From positions 496,001-560,000 of the forward strand of contig NZ_CABPSN010000001.1 in assembly GCF_902459565.1 (NCBI RefSeq): a stretch of DNA of 64,000 nucleotides, written 5' to 3'. The number at the start of each line of letters is the position of its first letter. Position 1 is the stretch's first letter. The stretch comes from Pandoraea aquatica. Lineage in GTDB: Bacteria; Pseudomonadota; Gammaproteobacteria; Burkholderiales; Burkholderiaceae. The notes beneath the pieces are model-generated. The model was not told the DNA's origin and ran no database searches. It saw only the letters and a program-made list of their open reading frames with translations. The translations under genes were made by a program, and so were the position numbers. Below are positions 1 through 6,780 of this stretch, piece by piece.

Positions 1-116
1 AGCTGCTCCATGTTCAGGTCGATAAACCCCGAGAGCGTGACACCCCCGGAAGCCTGCGCATACGCACCGCCCTGCATTGCACCCAGCAGCAATGCACACA
101 ACACTCGCTTCTTCAT
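1..116 (-). CDS. Gram-negative porin, N-terminal fragment (cut by window edge)
   Basis: Only the first 38 codons are inside the window; the gene continues beyond base 1. The start ATG (114-116) opens a typical Sec signal peptide: a KKR charged start, a hydrophobic stretch and an AYAQA cleavage site, followed by SGGVTLSGFIDLNMEQL. That is the usual first beta strand of Burkholderiales trimeric general porins (consensus SSVTLYGxID). It would form an outer-membrane diffusion channel. The 5' region (192-206) carries the TTGTAT-GT-ATACAA dyad also found upstream of the GntR gene at 1139, so regulation by that protein is likely (inference). Family call is firm; substrate range cannot be said. Confidence 0.8.
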   Translation of the reverse strand, partial: MKKRVLCALLLGAMQGGAYAQASGGVTLSGFIDLNMEQ

Positions 117-408
117 GCTGTCTCCTGATGTTTCTCGTTTTATTTGCGACGCCTCCCCTGTTTAACTGCCGGGATGTCTGCCGCTCGCCCGTTGTATGTA
201 TACAATCTTTCGATGGATTATACATATCAAAGAAATTGAATTTCTACTGCTATTTGCTTATACAAACGGGCTATTTTTTTATAGCGGGTTACCCCTTAGG
301 ACTTCGGATGATGAATCGCCGCCGAGACACCAGGCGCGATGCACGCGAGGTGGCCGGCGGCGATTTGAGGCACTAACGTGGGGAATATCGAGATGCGCAG
401 CGCGCGGA
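117..408. other. AT-rich intergenic region with operator-like sites
   Basis: This 292-bp gap lies between the porin start and the 3' end of the VOC gene. It is clearly more AT-rich than its surroundings from about 190 to 300. It holds the TTGTAT-GT-ATACAA dyad at 192-205 and a second small palindrome, GAAATTGAATTTC, at 232-244. I see no convincing gene in it. It is presumably the porin promoter region. Confidence 0.5.
192..206. promoter_or_regulatory. Putative GntR operator, porin promoter
   Basis: TTGTAT-GT-ATACAA is a perfect 6-2-6 inverted repeat. The 11-mer ATGTATACAAT at 196-206 is repeated exactly at 1088-1098 in front of the GntR gene and with one change at 937-947 in front of the VOC gene. 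FCD-type GntR proteins usually bind short dyads of the TNGTNNNACNA kind, and this site fits loosely. Confidence 0.5.
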
Positions 409-876
409 TCAAAGTCCGCTGCGGTCGGCCTGGAGGCCTTCGTGGCGCAGCTTCGGTGCGTTGTCGTTACCCGTGCCGTCTTTCGAAGCGCCGCCCCAGC
501 CGTGCGCGGTGACGTCGAAGATCACGCCGTTCGGGTCGAAGAATTTGACCTCGTAGAAGATGTTGCTCTTCACCGGCACTTCGCCCATGTAGTAGCGCCC
601 ACCGGCCGCTTCGATCTTCGCGCGCGTGGCGGCTACGTCTTCCACCCAGATCCCGATGTGATGCAGGCCGACGAACTCGCGTCCGCGATCGCCTGCCGCC
701 TCGTCGTTCTTATAGTTGAGCAGCGCAAGATTGATGACGCCGTCCGAGAGGTAGACGCCTCGGGCGAGCGAGGAGTCCGTCTCCCCGACCTTCTTGAAAT
801 CGAATGCCTGCATATAGAACTCGGCCGCCTTCCAGGGGTCCGGCACGGAAAGCGCAATGTGACGCAGTTTGGCCAT
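409..876 (-). CDS. VOC-family protein (glyoxalase/dioxygenase fold)
   Basis: This 155-residue protein opens with MAKLRHIALSVPDP, the first beta-alpha-beta unit of the vicinal oxygen chelate fold, with a candidate metal-binding His in the first strand. A second unit follows around residues 70-120 (GLHHIGIWVEDV, then FYEVKFFDPNGVIFDVTAHG), giving further His and a C-terminal acidic ligand area. One VOC domain of this length normally works as a dimer in ring-cleavage dioxygenases, glyoxalases or isomerases; the substrate is not evident. The start is fixed by AAGGAGAC just upstream. It is divergent from the GntR gene at 1139 and has a copy of that regulator's likely operator at 937-947, so control by it is likely. 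Confidence 0.8.
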   Translation of the reverse strand: MAKLRHIALSVPDPWKAAEFYMQAFDFKKVGETDSSLARGVYLSDGVINLALLNYKNDEAAGDRGREFVGLHHIGIWVEDVAATRAKIEAAGGRYYMGEVPVKSNIFYEVKFFDPNGVIFDVTAHGWGGASKDGTGNDNAPKLRHEGLQADRSGL

Positions 877-936
877 GATGAATGTCTCCTTCGGATTGAG
901 GTGATAGGCCTCGCCGGCTCCTCCGGCGAATGGCTT

Positions 937-947
937 ATGTATACTAT
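937..947. promoter_or_regulatory. Putative GntR operator, VOC gene promoter
   Basis: ATGTATACTAT differs at one base from the ATGTATACAAT found at 196-206 and 1088-1098. It lies 61 bp upstream of the VOC start codon, where a repressor could block its promoter. Confidence 0.4.
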
Positions 948-957
948 CTCAGCACAT

Positions 958-985
958 TGCATTCAAAAACGTATTTTTGAATGCA
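958..985. repeat. Perfect 12-bp inverted repeat with 4-base centre
   Basis: TGCATTCAAAAA, CGTA, TTTTTGAATGCA form a perfect hairpin or dyad between the divergent VOC and GntR genes. It lies 82 bp from the VOC start and 153 bp from the GntR start. It could be a second operator. It could also act as an insulating bidirectional terminator, since its arms contain an A5 and a T5 run, but it is not preceded by any gene end on either strand, which favours a protein-binding site. Confidence 0.5.
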
Positions 986-1077
986 CGTCGAGCTTCCCAT
1001 CGTTCCGAAAATCGATCAGACCCCGTCCCTTATGGCGTTGCGCCCTTTTTACACGAGAACATGAGGAAAAATACTCG

Positions 1078-1098
1078 TATAATCCGCATGTATACAAT
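1078..1098 (+). promoter_or_regulatory. GntR gene -10 box and overlapping operator
   Basis: A consensus TATAAT at 1078-1083 is followed 4 bases later by ATGTATACAAT (1088-1098), the sequence also present upstream of the porin and VOC genes. The arrangement, operator just after -10, suggests autorepression. The -35 is weak (GAGAAC at 1055-1060, 17-bp spacer). Confidence 0.5.
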
Positions 1099-1138
1099 CC
1101 GACCCAAACGACGCATCTACGGAGCGAGATAAACCAGC

Positions 1139-1792
1139 ATGGCCGAAACCATTGCCGCACGGATCTGCCGCGTATTGACGGGCGAAATCATCGACGGCCG
1201 GCTGCCCCCCGGTCAGAAGCTTGAAGAAGTCGTGCTGGCCGAGCGCTTCAAGGCGTCGCGCACGCCCATTCGCGAAGCGCTGCGCGAGCTGAACGCCCGC
1301 GGCCTCATCGAACTCACGCCGCACAAGGGGGGGGTCGTCGCAAGCATCAGCGTCGACGACCTGTCCGACATGCTCGAAGCGATGTGCGAACTCGATGCGC
1401 TTTGCTGCCGACTGAGTGCACAGCGCATGAGCGCCATGCAGAAGAAACAACTGGAGATGATTCACGTCCAGAGCAAGCAATGCATGGACGCGGGCGACGA
1501 AGCCGGATATCTCGCGCTCAACCGCGAGTTCCACCAGTTGCTGAGCGCTGGCACGCAGAACAAGACGCTGATGGCCCTGATCGACAGCCATCGAGAACGG
1601 CTCGCCCCGTTCCGGGCGGCGCAGTCCGACGTCGAAGAGCGTTTCACCGTGTCGTTCGACGAACACGACCGCGTGGTGGAAGCCGTGCTGGCCGCCGATG
1701 CCGAAGCGGCCTATAACGCAATGCGCAGCCACACGGCACGCCTGAGCATCCACGTACTCGAACGTCTGCAACACAGCCGCAAGGACGACTGA
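1139..1792 (+). CDS. GntR-family transcriptional regulator, FCD domain
   Basis: A 217-residue FadR-subfamily regulator. An N-terminal winged helix (about residues 5-70; ERFKASRTPIREALREL is the recognition helix region) is followed by an all-helical FCD ligand domain (about 75-205). The FCD His pattern for a bound metal is present: NREFHQLL, then FDEHDRVVEAV, then MRSHTARLS. Such proteins usually repress catabolic or uptake genes and release DNA when a small carboxylate binds. The matching dyads at 196, 937 and 1088 suggest it controls itself, the VOC gene and the porin. The ligand is unknown. Confidence 0.9.
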   Translation: MAETIAARICRVLTGEIIDGRLPPGQKLEEVVLAERFKASRTPIREALRELNARGLIELTPHKGGVVASISVDDLSDMLEAMCELDALCCRLSAQRMSAMQKKQLEMIHVQSKQCMDAGDEAGYLALNREFHQLLSAGTQNKTLMALIDSHRERLAPFRAAQSDVEERFTVSFDEHDRVVEAVLAADAEAAYNAMRSHTARLSIHVLERLQHSRKDD

Positions 1793-1824
1793 TCTCGCGC
1801 GCGCACCACCCGTCGCCCGCACCC

Positions 1825-1861
1825 AGCCCATGCCCGCCCCGCGCGCATGGGCTTTTCTTTT
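1825..1861 (+). terminator. Rho-independent terminator after the GntR gene
   Basis: AGCCCATG (1825-1832) and CATGGGCT (1846-1853) form a perfect 8-bp stem with a GC-rich loop, followed by TTTTCTTTTG. It starts 33 bases after the GntR stop codon. Confidence 0.8.
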
Positions 1862-2091
1862 GTCTGTCCCCTTCCAATTCGTCGATTGGTCAGCGCCCGG
1901 GCCGCAAGTGCCAATCCAGACGCGACGCCGCTTCGCGCGGAGGTGTCACTAATAGTGCGCATCCGTCGCGAGGTTGAACATCCGCCACCGCTGCCTACCC
2001 TCCACAACAGAAACGCTCCGTCGTTTCGTCAATTCGGCGCCGTCGTCGTTCTCATCGACGGCATTCAATTCAGCCTTTCGTGGAGACTCAC

Positions 2092-2595
2092 ATGTCGCAA
2101 ATTACCGATGTGCTGGTAAGCATCGACACCAAGACCATCGTCGACCGGTACGGCAAGAATTCCAGCATGGCGAATCCGCCGGTCATCGACTTCAAGCACG
2201 TTTTCATGATCGTGACGCAGGGCAATGTGGTCAGTGGGCAGGCCGGCGGCGAACTGGACGTCGCGGCCACGGTCGGCGATGTCATCCGGTGGCGCGAATG
2301 CTCGCTCTCGCTGGGTTTCGAACAGTCGTGCATCTTCTACAAGTTCGTGGGCAATCAGGGCAACGAGCTGATCTCTCCGCCCTCCCCGCGCGAGGCCGAG
2401 GTCACGATCCCCGTGCCGAACCCGCCGGACCCGACCAAACCGAAGAAGCAATCCTGCTCGAACTACTTCTGGTCGAGCGAGACGCTCAAGACCGGACGCG
2501 TCACCTACCACTTCCAGTTCATGATTCTCGACCGTAGCGGCAATGTCTGCGGCTGCTATCAGTGGGATCCGTTCATCACCATTCGCAACCATTGA
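2092..2595 (+). CDS. AidA/PixA-family inclusion-body protein
   Basis: A 167-residue protein beginning MSQITDVLVSIDTKTIVDRY, the characteristic opening of the PixA/AidA family (Xenorhabdus PixA crystalline inclusions; AidA of Burkholderia and Ralstonia, which is quorum-sensing controlled in several species). The body has the family pattern DVIRWRECSLSLGFEQSCIFY in the centre and a CGCYQWDPFITI end. It has no signal peptide or membrane segment, so it is cytoplasmic. The start at 2092 is chosen because TGGAGA lies 5-8 bases upstream; an in-frame GTG at 2080 overlaps that ribosome site. A divergent paralogue follows 101 bp downstream. The biochemical role of this family is not known. I see no lux box upstream; CACTAATAGTG at 1947-1957 is a small palindrome of unknown meaning. 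Confidence 0.85.
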   Translation: MSQITDVLVSIDTKTIVDRYGKNSSMANPPVIDFKHVFMIVTQGNVVSGQAGGELDVAATVGDVIRWRECSLSLGFEQSCIFYKFVGNQGNELISPPSPREAEVTIPVPNPPDPTKPKKQSCSNYFWSSETLKTGRVTYHFQFMILDRSGNVCGCYQWDPFITIRNH

Positions 2596-2696
2596 GTCGC
2601 CACGTCATCATGCCGGTCCGCCATTTGTTGTGCGTCTTTAGCGCTTTATGGCGCGCAACGAGTGGCGGTCGTCGCGGCCCACAGCAAGGAGCCTCC

Positions 2697-3230
2697 ATGT
2701 CCGAAGCGAAGCCCTGCGGCGATACCGGGGACGATGCCCGCAGCGCCGCCGGCACCGACGTCTTGCTCGTGGTCGATACGGTGACGCTACTCGACCGCGC
2801 ATCCGTGAGTGACGGGAAGCCCCAGTCCGCCCCGGACGATGCTTACTACGCACTGGCGCCGAACGCCGAAGCGTTGAGCGGTACCCACGGCGCAAAATGG
2901 GTCATCGATGCGCAACCCGGCACCCGGCTGAAGCTGCGCTGGACACCGCTCGCGATGCGCGGCGAACACGCGGCGTTACTGCAATTCGTGCTCGCCGACG
3001 AAGCCACCTTGGGACGAGCGAGCCTGCACGTCGAAAGCCACGCCTCGCGGTACGCGCCTCAATCGGGAAAGCCCGAGGAACCTGTTGCGCGCGAAGCGCC
3101 GGACGCCTACTGGGCGGCGGAGGTGATCGCCCGTGGGACAGCCGACGTCAATGTCGAGGCCACGGTGACCGACCGCGACGCCAACGTCCTCGGGCGCTTC
3201 ATTTTGTCGCTGCAAATCGTCGTGCCGTGA
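2697..3230 (+). CDS. AidA/PixA-like protein, divergent paralogue
   Basis: This 177-residue protein has a disordered acidic start (MSEAKPCGDTGDDARSAAGT) and then DVLLVVDTVTLLDRASVSDG, aligning with the family opening DVLVSIDTKTIVDRYGKNS of the preceding gene. The middle has the LKLRWTPLAMRGEHAALLQF segment corresponding to the RWRE..SL region, and the end ILSLQIVVP matches the terminal strand. It is much more divergent than its neighbour and probably cotranscribed with it. The start follows AAGGAGCCTCC. Paired, unequal copies are common in this family; whether they assemble together is unknown. Confidence 0.7.
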   Translation: MSEAKPCGDTGDDARSAAGTDVLLVVDTVTLLDRASVSDGKPQSAPDDAYYALAPNAEALSGTHGAKWVIDAQPGTRLKLRWTPLAMRGEHAALLQFVLADEATLGRASLHVESHASRYAPQSGKPEEPVAREAPDAYWAAEVIARGTADVNVEATVTDRDANVLGRFILSLQIVVP

Positions 3231-3473
3231 TGCGTTCGCCTGTCGCCCATCGCGCAGTGCAGCACCTCCGCCAACTATTTAGAAATTGAATGGCATGCAT
3301 TTTGATATTTAATTTGTCGATGCTGGATCGGTTCGCTATCTTGTAAGTCTTACCCCGCAGTTTCACCCCCCACGAGACCCCGCAGCGCAGCTGCACCCCT
3401 CCACACGACCGGTTGACATGACGCGTTGTGAGGCAGCGCCAGCGAGGCCCCGGGCAGCATAGAGGCGTTTCCA
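3231..3473. other. AT-rich intergenic region before the amidohydrolase
   Basis: This 243-bp stretch between the second PixA-like gene and the amidohydrolase contains an AT-rich segment at about 3276-3345 (TTTAGAAATTGAATGG, then TTGATATTTAATTTG), which is the likely promoter zone. No gene, clear terminator or strong dyad was seen. Confidence 0.4.
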
Positions 3474-4709
3474 ATGACTCACCGCGTTTTCGTCGGCGCC
3501 GTCGGTGCCGACGGCAACCCCATCACCCTCGCTGTGCGCGACGGACGTTTCACCTACGTCGGCGCGCCCGAGTCGTACACCCCCGACGCCACCGGCGCAC
3601 AGATCATCGATCTGCAAGGCAAGCTCGTGCTGCCCGGTTTCGTCGACGGCCACATCCATCTCGACAAGAGCTTCGTCGGCGATCGCTGGCGGCCGCACCG
3701 CCCTGCGGCGACCCTGCGCGAGCGCCTTGCGGCCGAGAAGCAGGAAATCGCCGCCGCAGCGCCAATGGCTCAGCGTGCCGACACGCTGATGCGTCAGACG
3801 GTGTCGTTCGGCACCGTCGCCATGCGCTGTCACGTGGACGTCGACGCCAGCACCGGCCTCACGCACCTGAACGAAGTCCTGGCTATGCGCGAAAAATGGC
3901 GTGAATGGCTGGATATCGAACTCGTCGCCTTCCCGCAAGCCGGTGTGATGACGTGCCCCGGCACGGTCGAAGTCCTGGAAGACGCCGTTCGCGCCGGTGT
4001 GCAGGTCGTGGGCGGCATCGACCCGACCACGCTCGATGGCGACCCGCACGGGCAATTGAGCGCGATCTTCGGCATCGCCGAGAAGCACGGCACGAAGATC
4101 GACATCCATCTGCACGAACCGGGCGACATCGGTCTGGCGCAGTTGCACCGCATTGCGGCGCGCACGCAAGCGGCCGGTTTGCAGGGACGTGTTTCCGTCA
4201 GCCACGCCTACGGTCTGGGTGACATCGGCCCCGAGGAACTCGACACCATCGCCCGTGCCCTGGCCGACGCAGACGTCTCGATCATGACCAACGCGCCGGG
4301 CGACCGCGCTTTCCCGCCGATTCTGCGCTTGCGCGAAGCCGGGGTGCGCGTCTTCACGGGCAACGACAACATTCAGGACAGCTGGTGGCCTTACGGCAAC
4401 GGCGACATGCTGCAACGGGCGATGCTCATCGGCTATCGCTCGGGTTTCTATACGGATGAAGATCTGCACGTCGCACTGGACATGGCGACGACGGCGGCGG
4501 CGGCCGTGATCGGCAAAGCCGACTACGGCCTGCACGCGGGCAACGAAGCCAGCTTCGTCGTCTTCGAGGCACCGAACGCGGCCGCCGCAGTCGCGGCCGC
4601 ACCGGCGGCCCGCGCAGTGATTCGTCACGGACATTACTGGGGCGGCCCAGCGCAACTCGCGCTCGACCCCGCCCTGCTCAAGGACACAGCAGGGACCACC
4701 CCGACCTGA
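3474..4709 (+). CDS. Amidohydrolase, cytosine deaminase (CodA/AtzC)-like
   Basis: A 411-residue metal-dependent hydrolase of the amidohydrolase superfamily. Visible metal ligands are H60 and H62 (VDGHIHLDK), H212/H214 (IDIHLHEPG), H244 (SVSHAYG) and D298 (FTGNDNIQD), the set expected for the cytosine deaminase branch, which hydrolyses C-N bonds in cyclic amidines, hydantoin-like rings or s-triazine side chains. It is cytoplasmic. The next gene is an (S)-ureidoglycine aminohydrolase, and a second, distant relative lies at 9254, so a role in degrading a purine-, pyrimidine- or hydantoin-derived compound is likely. Exact substrate is unknown. Confidence 0.8.
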   Translation: MTHRVFVGAVGADGNPITLAVRDGRFTYVGAPESYTPDATGAQIIDLQGKLVLPGFVDGHIHLDKSFVGDRWRPHRPAATLRERLAAEKQEIAAAAPMAQRADTLMRQTVSFGTVAMRCHVDVDASTGLTHLNEVLAMREKWREWLDIELVAFPQAGVMTCPGTVEVLEDAVRAGVQVVGGIDPTTLDGDPHGQLSAIFGIAEKHGTKIDIHLHEPGDIGLAQLHRIAARTQAAGLQGRVSVSHAYGLGDIGPEELDTIARALADADVSIMTNAPGDRAFPPILRLREAGVRVFTGNDNIQDSWWPYGNGDMLQRAMLIGYRSGFYTDEDLHVALDMATTAAAAVIGKADYGLHAGNEASFVVFEAPNAAAAVAAAPAARAVIRHGHYWGGPAQLALDPALLKDTAGTTPT

Positions 4710-4713
4710 CTGT

Positions 4714-4756
4714 CATGCGCGACGCTGCCGCCTGCGCGAGGCGACGGCGTCGCATG
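4714..4756 (+). terminator. Weak hairpin after the amidohydrolase
   Basis: CATGCGCGACGC at 4714-4725 can pair with GCGTCGCATG at 4747-4756 with a two-base bulge. It begins 5 bases after the stop codon. There is no T run, so termination is uncertain; it may instead protect the mRNA end. Confidence 0.3.
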
Positions 4757-4884
4757 CGTTCGTCGCACCGAGGTGAAGCGATCCGTGCGCGCCCCCAAGC
4801 GTGGATCGAGAACCAGGAACCCGGCGGCGGACGATGGGGAGAAAAAACAGAACGATGCATCGGAAACATCAGGAGCTAACAAGC

Positions 4885-5724
4885 ATGTCGAAGACTACGT
4901 ATTACGCGCCGCACGGCGGGCATCCGGCTCAGACGGAACTGCTCACCGACCGCGCCATGTTCACCGAAGCCTACGCCGTCATCCCGAAAGGCGTGATGCG
5001 CGACATCGTGACCAGCCACCTCCCGTTCTGGGACAACACGCGTCTGTGGGTGTTGGCACGTCCGCTCTCGGGTTTTGCCGAGACGTTCGCGCAGTACATC
5101 ATGGAAGTGGGTGCCGGCGGCGGTAGCGACAAGCCCGAGCAGGACGACAAGGCCGAAGGCGTGCTGTTCGTCGTGGAAGGCGAAATCACCGTGACGATTC
5201 AGGGCAAGGCGAACACGCTCACTCCTGGCGGCTACGCGTTCATTCCGCCCGCGACCGACTGGCAACTGCGCAACAACAGCCAGAGCACCGCGCGCTTTCA
5301 CTGGGTCCGCAAGCACTATCAGGCCGTGGAAGGTCTGCCGTATCCGGAACCGTTCGTGAAGAACGAGCAGGACGTCGAGCCGATCGCGATGCCGGGCACC
5401 GAAGGCCGCTGGGTGACCACGCGCTTCGTCGACATTCAGGACATGCGTCACGACATGCACGTCAACATCGTGACGTTCCAGCCGGGCGGCGTCATTCCGT
5501 TCGCGGAAACGCACGTGATGGAGCACGGCCTGTATGTGCTCGAAGGCAAGGCCGTCTACCGTCTGAATCAGGACTGGGTGGAAGTCGAAGCCGGTGACTT
5601 CATGTGGTTGCGTGCGTTCTGCCCGCAGGCCTGCTACGCCGGCGGCCCCGGTCCGTTCCGCTACCTGCTGTACAAAGACGTCAACCGTCACATGAATCTG
5701 ACGCTGGGCGCTCAGCCGAAGTAA
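4885..5724 (+). CDS. allE: (S)-ureidoglycine aminohydrolase (bicupin)
   Basis: A 279-residue two-cupin protein related to E. coli AllE and plant UGHY, which convert (S)-ureidoglycine to (S)-ureidoglycolate and ammonia in allantoin breakdown. The C-terminal cupin holds the manganese ligands: E208, H210 and H214 in ETHVMEHG and Q248 in FCPQACYAG. The N-terminal cupin (about 60-140; EGVLFVVEGEITVTIQG) is structural. An insertion with a glycine and acidic stretch (GAGGGSDKPEQDD, about 77-89) makes it slightly longer than AllE. The start follows AGGAGC with a 9-base gap. No allantoinase or allantoate amidohydrolase is nearby, so it may act on a related ureido compound made by the flanking amidohydrolases. 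Confidence 0.8.
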   Translation: MSKTTYYAPHGGHPAQTELLTDRAMFTEAYAVIPKGVMRDIVTSHLPFWDNTRLWVLARPLSGFAETFAQYIMEVGAGGGSDKPEQDDKAEGVLFVVEGEITVTIQGKANTLTPGGYAFIPPATDWQLRNNSQSTARFHWVRKHYQAVEGLPYPEPFVKNEQDVEPIAMPGTEGRWVTTRFVDIQDMRHDMHVNIVTFQPGGVIPFAETHVMEHGLYVLEGKAVYRLNQDWVEVEAGDFMWLRAFCPQACYAGGPGPFRYLLYKDVNRHMNLTLGAQPK

Positions 5725-5744
5725 GCGGCGTTCATTCGTCGTTC

Positions 5745-5781
5745 AGCCGCGTGCGCCGTGATCACTTCGACGCACGCGGTT
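5745..5781. terminator. Bidirectional hairpin between convergent genes
   Basis: CCGCGTGCG (5747-5755) pairs with CGCACGCGG (5771-5779), extended outward by one G-T and one A-T pair. It lies between the bicupin stop and the LysR gene and overlaps the LysR 3' end. A TTT follows on the plus strand. Confidence 0.5.
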
Positions 5782-6652
5782 TCGATTCCAGCATCCCGAC
5801 AAGCACCTTGGCGAGCGCGACCACCATCGGGTCGGCCGTCGGCCGGTGAAAGATCGCCAGCTCGAACGAGTCGACGACAGGCAGTCCCTGCGCACGACCG
5901 AGCACCACATGCCCCGGCAGCACCGCGCGCGGCGGCACCAGACTGATCCCCATGCCATCGGCCACGGCGCCCTGAATGCCGCTCAGACTCGAACTGGTGA
6001 AGCTGATGCGCCAGTTACGCCCCATCGCTTCGAGCGCATTGATCATGTCGTCGCGATACAGCCCACGCGTGGGGAACGTCACGAGCGGGACCGGATCGAG
6101 ACCGAACGACGGATGCTTCGCGCTATCGATCCACGCGAGCTTTTCCGGGCTGCTCGCCACCGACTCGCGACTGTTGCGGCGCTGCTTGACCAGCACCAGG
6201 TCCAGTTCGCCGTGATCGTAACTGCCTAGCAAATCGCGACTCAGGCCACTCGTGACTTCGAGTTTGACCTGCGGATACTGACGATTGAAACGGGCAAGCA
6301 CCTGCGTCGTCGCGCCCGTCGCAAAATCCTCCGGCACACCGAGGCGCACCGTCACGGCCACCACCGCCCCCGAGAGTGCCTCGAACATCTGATCGTTGAG
6401 CGCGAGCATCTGGCGCGCGTAGCCGAGCAACAGTTCGCCCGCGTCGGTCGCGTGCACCTCGCGATTGCCCCGGTCGAGCAACTTGTGGCCGACCATGTCC
6501 TCCAGGCGCTTCACCTTTTGACTGACGGTGGACTGCGTCGAATGCAGACGGGCGGCCGCCGTCGTGAAGCTGCCGCAATCGGCCACCATGATGATCGAGC
6601 GCAAGAGGTCCAGATCGAACAGCGGTCGATTCGATTTCGCACTGCCAGCCAT
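5762..6652 (-). CDS. LysR-family transcriptional regulator
   Basis: A 296-residue LTTR. The helix-turn-helix occupies about residues 12-75 (DLDLLRSIIMVADCGSFTTA, then STVSQKVKRLEDMVGHKLL), followed by the two-lobed effector domain. The opening FDLDLLRSIIMVADC and the RGNREVH wing resemble the ArgP/IlvY-like group. It is convergent with the bicupin gene and lies downstream of the GGT-like gene on the same strand, so it may be cotranscribed with the catabolic genes or control the island from this position. No operator can be assigned with confidence. Confidence 0.85.
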   Translation of the reverse strand: MAGSAKSNRPLFDLDLLRSIIMVADCGSFTTAAARLHSTQSTVSQKVKRLEDMVGHKLLDRGNREVHATDAGELLLGYARQMLALNDQMFEALSGAVVAVTVRLGVPEDFATGATTQVLARFNRQYPQVKLEVTSGLSRDLLGSYDHGELDLVLVKQRRNSRESVASSPEKLAWIDSAKHPSFGLDPVPLVTFPTRGLYRDDMINALEAMGRNWRISFTSSSLSGIQGAVADGMGISLVPPRAVLPGHVVLGRAQGLPVVDSFELAIFHRPTADPMVVALAKVLVGMLESKPRASK

Positions 6653-6780
6653 GTCTCGTATTTATTTTTGCGATGAATGGCTGAACTTGTATCACGCGCG
6701 ACGAACGCCCGGCAACTGGGGTTTTCGGCGGTGCCAGCGCCACGATGACTACCGGCACCGCGTCGTGCTTGTCGCGTGGG

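Noticed and set aside
196-1224. Long plus-strand reading frame across the VOC gene
   Set aside because: It is antisense to the VOC gene, whose protein has clear family motifs and a good ribosome site.
1947-1957. CACTAATAGTG as a possible lux box for the AidA genes
   Set aside because: Too short and unlike the 20-bp CT-G...C-AG lux-box pattern; kept only as a small palindrome.
3363-4655. Long minus-strand frame opposite the amidohydrolase
   Set aside because: High GC gives long mirror frames; the product is His/Arg-rich and has no domain, while the plus strand encodes the conserved metal ligands.
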